7,680 nucleotides of DNA. It comes from an uncultured Acinetobacter sp. (GTDB lineage Bacteria > Pseudomonadota > Gammaproteobacteria > Pseudomonadales > Moraxellaceae). The first letter of the stretch is position 1; the number at the start of each line of letters is the position of its first letter. A program made the translations under genes and the position numbers. Location of the stretch: NCBI GenBank assembly GCA_900771065.1, contig CAAGMP010000286.1:1-7680 (forward strand), in the 5' to 3' direction. The notes beneath the pieces are model-generated. The model saw only the letters and a list, made by a program, of their open reading frames with translations, ran no database searches and was not told the DNA's origin. This document shows positions 5,681-7,680 of the stretch, piece after piece.

Positions 5681-7459
5681 TTACATCGATTGTGGTGCAG
5701 AAACACCCAATAATGTCAAACCATTATGTAACACTTGTTTCACATTGACTGAAAGCAACAAACGTGCTTGAGTCAGTTCAGCATCATCACTTAAAACTTT
5801 ATTTTCATTGTACCAACCGTGGAACAATGCAGCTAACTCTTTCAAGTAGTTACCAATTTGATGTGGCTCATAGCTATTTGCAGCACGCACAACAATTTCA
5901 GGATATGCAGCAAGTTTCGCTAAAATTTCAGTTTCAGCATCTAACTCTAATTTTGCAGCATATTGACGTGCTATTTGAGCATTAAAATCGCCTGCTTTTT
6001 CCAGCATACGACAAATCCGTGCATGCGCATATTGAATATAATACACCGCATTGTCTTTACTTTGTGAAACAGCCAAATCTAAATCAAAATCAATATGTTG
6101 TTCAGATTTACGCATCACATAATAAAAACGTGCTGCATCATTGCCAACTTCTTTACGCAAATCACGTAAAGTCACAAACTGACCTGAACGCGATGACATT
6201 TGCACCATTTCACCACCACGCCATAGGCTGACAAACTGAACCAACAAAACAGTGAGTTTTTTCGAATCATAGCCCATTGCATCAATTGCCGCTTTAACGC
6301 GTGCAATATAACCATGATGGTCTGAACCCCAAATATCAACAATATCGGTGTAACCACGTTGTAATTTATTCAGGTGATAAGCAATATCAGAGGCAAAATA
6401 AGTGGTTTGACCGTTACGACGTTTGACTACACGGTCTTTTTCATCACCAAATTCAGTCGATTTAAACCAAATATTGCCGTCTTTTTCATATAAAAAACCA
6501 CGTTGATCTAAAACTTGTAATGCTTCATCAATTTTTTCAGTCAAGCTCGCTTCACTAAACCATTGATTGAAGGTTACGCCAAACTCGCCTAAATCATCTT
6601 TAATATCATCTAAAATAGCTTTTAACGCAGCTTGATGAAAAACACGATAGCCTTCAGCCAATAAAGTTTGTGAATTAAAAATTAAACCATCGATGTGTTT
6701 TTCTTTATCACCTGAAAGGACAATTTTATTACCTTGTTCATCTAATTCAGCGGCATATTGCACATCTTCAGGGACATCTTGATAAACGTCTGCTACTGAA
6801 CGCACATACACATCGCCATCTTGGTCAATAATGCTTTGCGCGATTTCTTTAACGTAATCACCTTGATAAGCATTTTTAGGAAAAACTAAGCTTTGACCTG
6901 TCAATTCTAAGTAACGCAAATAGGTTGAAGTTGCCAAAATATCCATTTGACGACCTGCGTCATTGACATAATATTCGCGCTCAACCGTTGCGCCTGTTGC
7001 TTCTAGCAAATTGGCAACCGTCATGCCATACGCTGCACCACGACCATGTCCAACATGTAAACTTGAGGTTGGGTTGGCAGAAACGAACTCAACTTGAATT
7101 TTTTTCGCAGCATTGGCTTGTGTACGACCAAATTCATTTTTTTGAACTGCAATTTGATCTAAAACAGCAAAACGTTGATCTGCATTGAGGAAAAAGTTAA
7201 TAAAACCCGGACCTGCAATTTCAGCTTTAGTAATATCAATCACTTGTGGCAAATTTGCTAAGATTTTTTCTGCTAAATCACGCGGCTTCATTGCAGCAGC
7301 TTTAGCACCAATCATTGCAATATTAGAAGCAAAATCGCCATGACTTCGATCTTTCGTACGCGTTAAGTGGCTAGTATTGTTCCAATCGCTTGGGAAAATC
7401 CCTTCATCTTTAAGAGATTGCACTGCATGATCGAGCGCGGCTTGTATTGCTGTATTCAT
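5681..7459 (-). CDS. argS: Arginyl-tRNA synthetase
   Basis: ArgRS is a class I aminoacyl-tRNA synthetase that charges tRNA-Arg in the cytoplasm. The protein is 592 residues, close to the Acinetobacter form I recall (about 596). Domains in order: an N-terminal Add-1 tRNA-elbow domain (about 3-90), the Rossmann catalytic domain with SANPTSSLHVGHGRGA (HVGH at 135-138 is the HIGH motif), a degenerate KMSKS-like loop QMSSRSG at 420-426 (degeneracy here is common in ArgRS), and the DALR anticodon-binding domain (AVYYIQYAHAR from 471 to the end). WGSDHHGY is also a family motif. The ATG at 7459 gives the canonical start MNTAIQAALDHAV. The frame extends to a TTG at 7531, but those extra 24 residues do not resemble the family. 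No clear Shine-Dalgarno sequence precedes the ATG. The SPOR gene follows on the same strand. Confidence 0.97.
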   Translation of the reverse strand: MNTAIQAALDHAVQSLKDEGIFPSDWNNTSHLTRTKDRSHGDFASNIAMIGAKAAAMKPRDLAEKILANLPQVIDITKAEIAGPGFINFFLNADQRFAVLDQIAVQKNEFGRTQANAAKKIQVEFVSANPTSSLHVGHGRGAAYGMTVANLLEATGATVEREYYVNDAGRQMDILATSTYLRYLELTGQSLVFPKNAYQGDYVKEIAQSIIDQDGDVYVRSVADVYQDVPEDVQYAAELDEQGNKIVLSGDKEKHIDGLIFNSQTLLAEGYRVFHQAALKAILDDIKDDLGEFGVTFNQWFSEASLTEKIDEALQVLDQRGFLYEKDGNIWFKSTEFGDEKDRVVKRRNGQTTYFASDIAYHLNKLQRGYTDIVDIWGSDHHGYIARVKAAIDAMGYDSKKLTVLLVQFVSLWRGGEMVQMSSRSGQFVTLRDLRKEVGNDAARFYYVMRKSEQHIDFDLDLAVSQSKDNAVYYIQYAHARICRMLEKAGDFNAQIARQYAAKLELDAETEILAKLAAYPEIVVRAANSYEPHQIGNYLKELAALFHGWYNENKVLSDDAELTQARLLLSVNVKQVLHNGLTLLGVSAPQSM

Positions 7460-7495
7460 AATTAGTTGAAAAAATAAACGTCGCAGAAAACAATA

Positions 7496-7524
7496 AATAT
7501 AGCAAATTTCCTGATCTTTAGCTA
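7496..7524 (-). promoter_or_regulatory. Candidate argS promoter
   Basis: On the - strand a TATATT -10 box (7496-7501, 5 of 6 matches) lies 17 bases after TAGCTA (7519-7524, only 3 of 6). The start would be near 7489, giving a leader of about 30 nt. The -35 is weak and the surroundings are AT-rich enough to give chance matches. Confidence 0.3.
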
Positions 7525-7527
7525 AAT

Positions 7528-7545
7528 ACAATTACGCTTAATTGT
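7528..7545. repeat. Perfect 7-bp inverted repeat upstream of argS
   Basis: ACAATTA-CGCT-TAATTGT is a perfect 7-bp inverted repeat with a 4-base centre, just upstream of the candidate argS -35 box. In the + direction it is followed by a pyrimidine-rich, T-heavy stretch (7546-7563), so it could be a weak terminator for a leftward neighbour's + strand transcript or an operator for argS. The low GC content makes a stable RNA stem doubtful. Confidence 0.4.
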
Positions 7546-7680
7546 GTTATTTCTTTTTCCTCTTAATTCAATTTTAAACAGTCGATTTATCCTTTAAATG
7601 CAGTTATTTTAAGATAAATAAACCCAATTTGAACAAAAAACAAACAATTGATTTTTTATTTTTAAGATTTTTAACACAAT
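7546..7680. other. AT-rich non-coding stretch at the right edge
   Basis: Both strands were read for short open frames with a ribosome-binding site and for RNA signals; none was convincing. The stretch is extremely AT-rich, with several A and T runs, and is probably upstream or intergenic sequence of argS and the next gene outside the window. Confidence 0.5.

Noticed and set aside
5764..7188. Several + strand frames of 66-73 codons inside argS
   Set aside because: They lie entirely antisense to argS, are rich in His, Gln and Leu as expected for reversed coding sequence, and show no translation signals.
7460..7531. N-terminal extension of argS to a TTG at 7531
   Set aside because: The added residues are not part of the ArgRS N terminus and the frame crosses the candidate promoter; MNTAIQAALDHAV is the family start.
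1..7680. Mobile elements, CRISPR arrays, tRNA or rRNA genes, toxin-antitoxin or defence genes
   Set aside because: No transposase, terminal repeats, regular spaced repeats, cloverleaf or defence-type domain was seen; all long frames are core enzymes or envelope proteins.

Overview
The window looks like chromosomal DNA of an Acinetobacter species (Moraxellaceae). It is AT-rich throughout. The DapB, NadC, AmpD, MurJ and ArgS proteins all read as close relatives of the Acinetobacter versions as I remember them; no database search was run. All protein genes can be assigned to known families. I see no mobile element, CRISPR array, tRNA or rRNA, and no undescribed multigene system.

Layout. Bases 1-732 are the 3' end of a Wzc-type capsule tyrosine kinase gene on the + strand, which enters from the left and is probably the last gene of a surface polysaccharide (capsule) export module. 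A strong bidirectional terminator separates it from the convergent dapB (lysine/diaminopimelate synthesis, - strand). A 230-base gap (1583-1812) follows. It holds the dapB promoter and, on the + strand, a promoter, a hairpin and an intrinsic terminator that together look like a small RNA gene of about 94 nt. Next come nadC (NAD synthesis, - strand) and, divergent from it, ampD and murJ (+ strand). The ampD-murJ pair joins peptidoglycan recycling to lipid II flipping. A second bidirectional terminator separates murJ from a convergent pair on the - strand: argS (arginyl-tRNA synthetase) followed by a membrane-anchored SPOR-domain protein. The last 220 bases are the AT-rich region upstream of argS.

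Theme. Four of the genes concern the cell envelope: Wzc (capsule), DapB (supplies meso-diaminopimelate for peptidoglycan as well as lysine), AmpD and MurJ. The SPOR protein probably binds septal peptidoglycan. NadC and ArgS are housekeeping enzymes. The window is therefore a core-genome segment next to the edge of a variable polysaccharide locus. The least explained part is the putative small RNA between dapB and nadC. Several perfect inverted repeats in the intergenic spaces may be regulatory.
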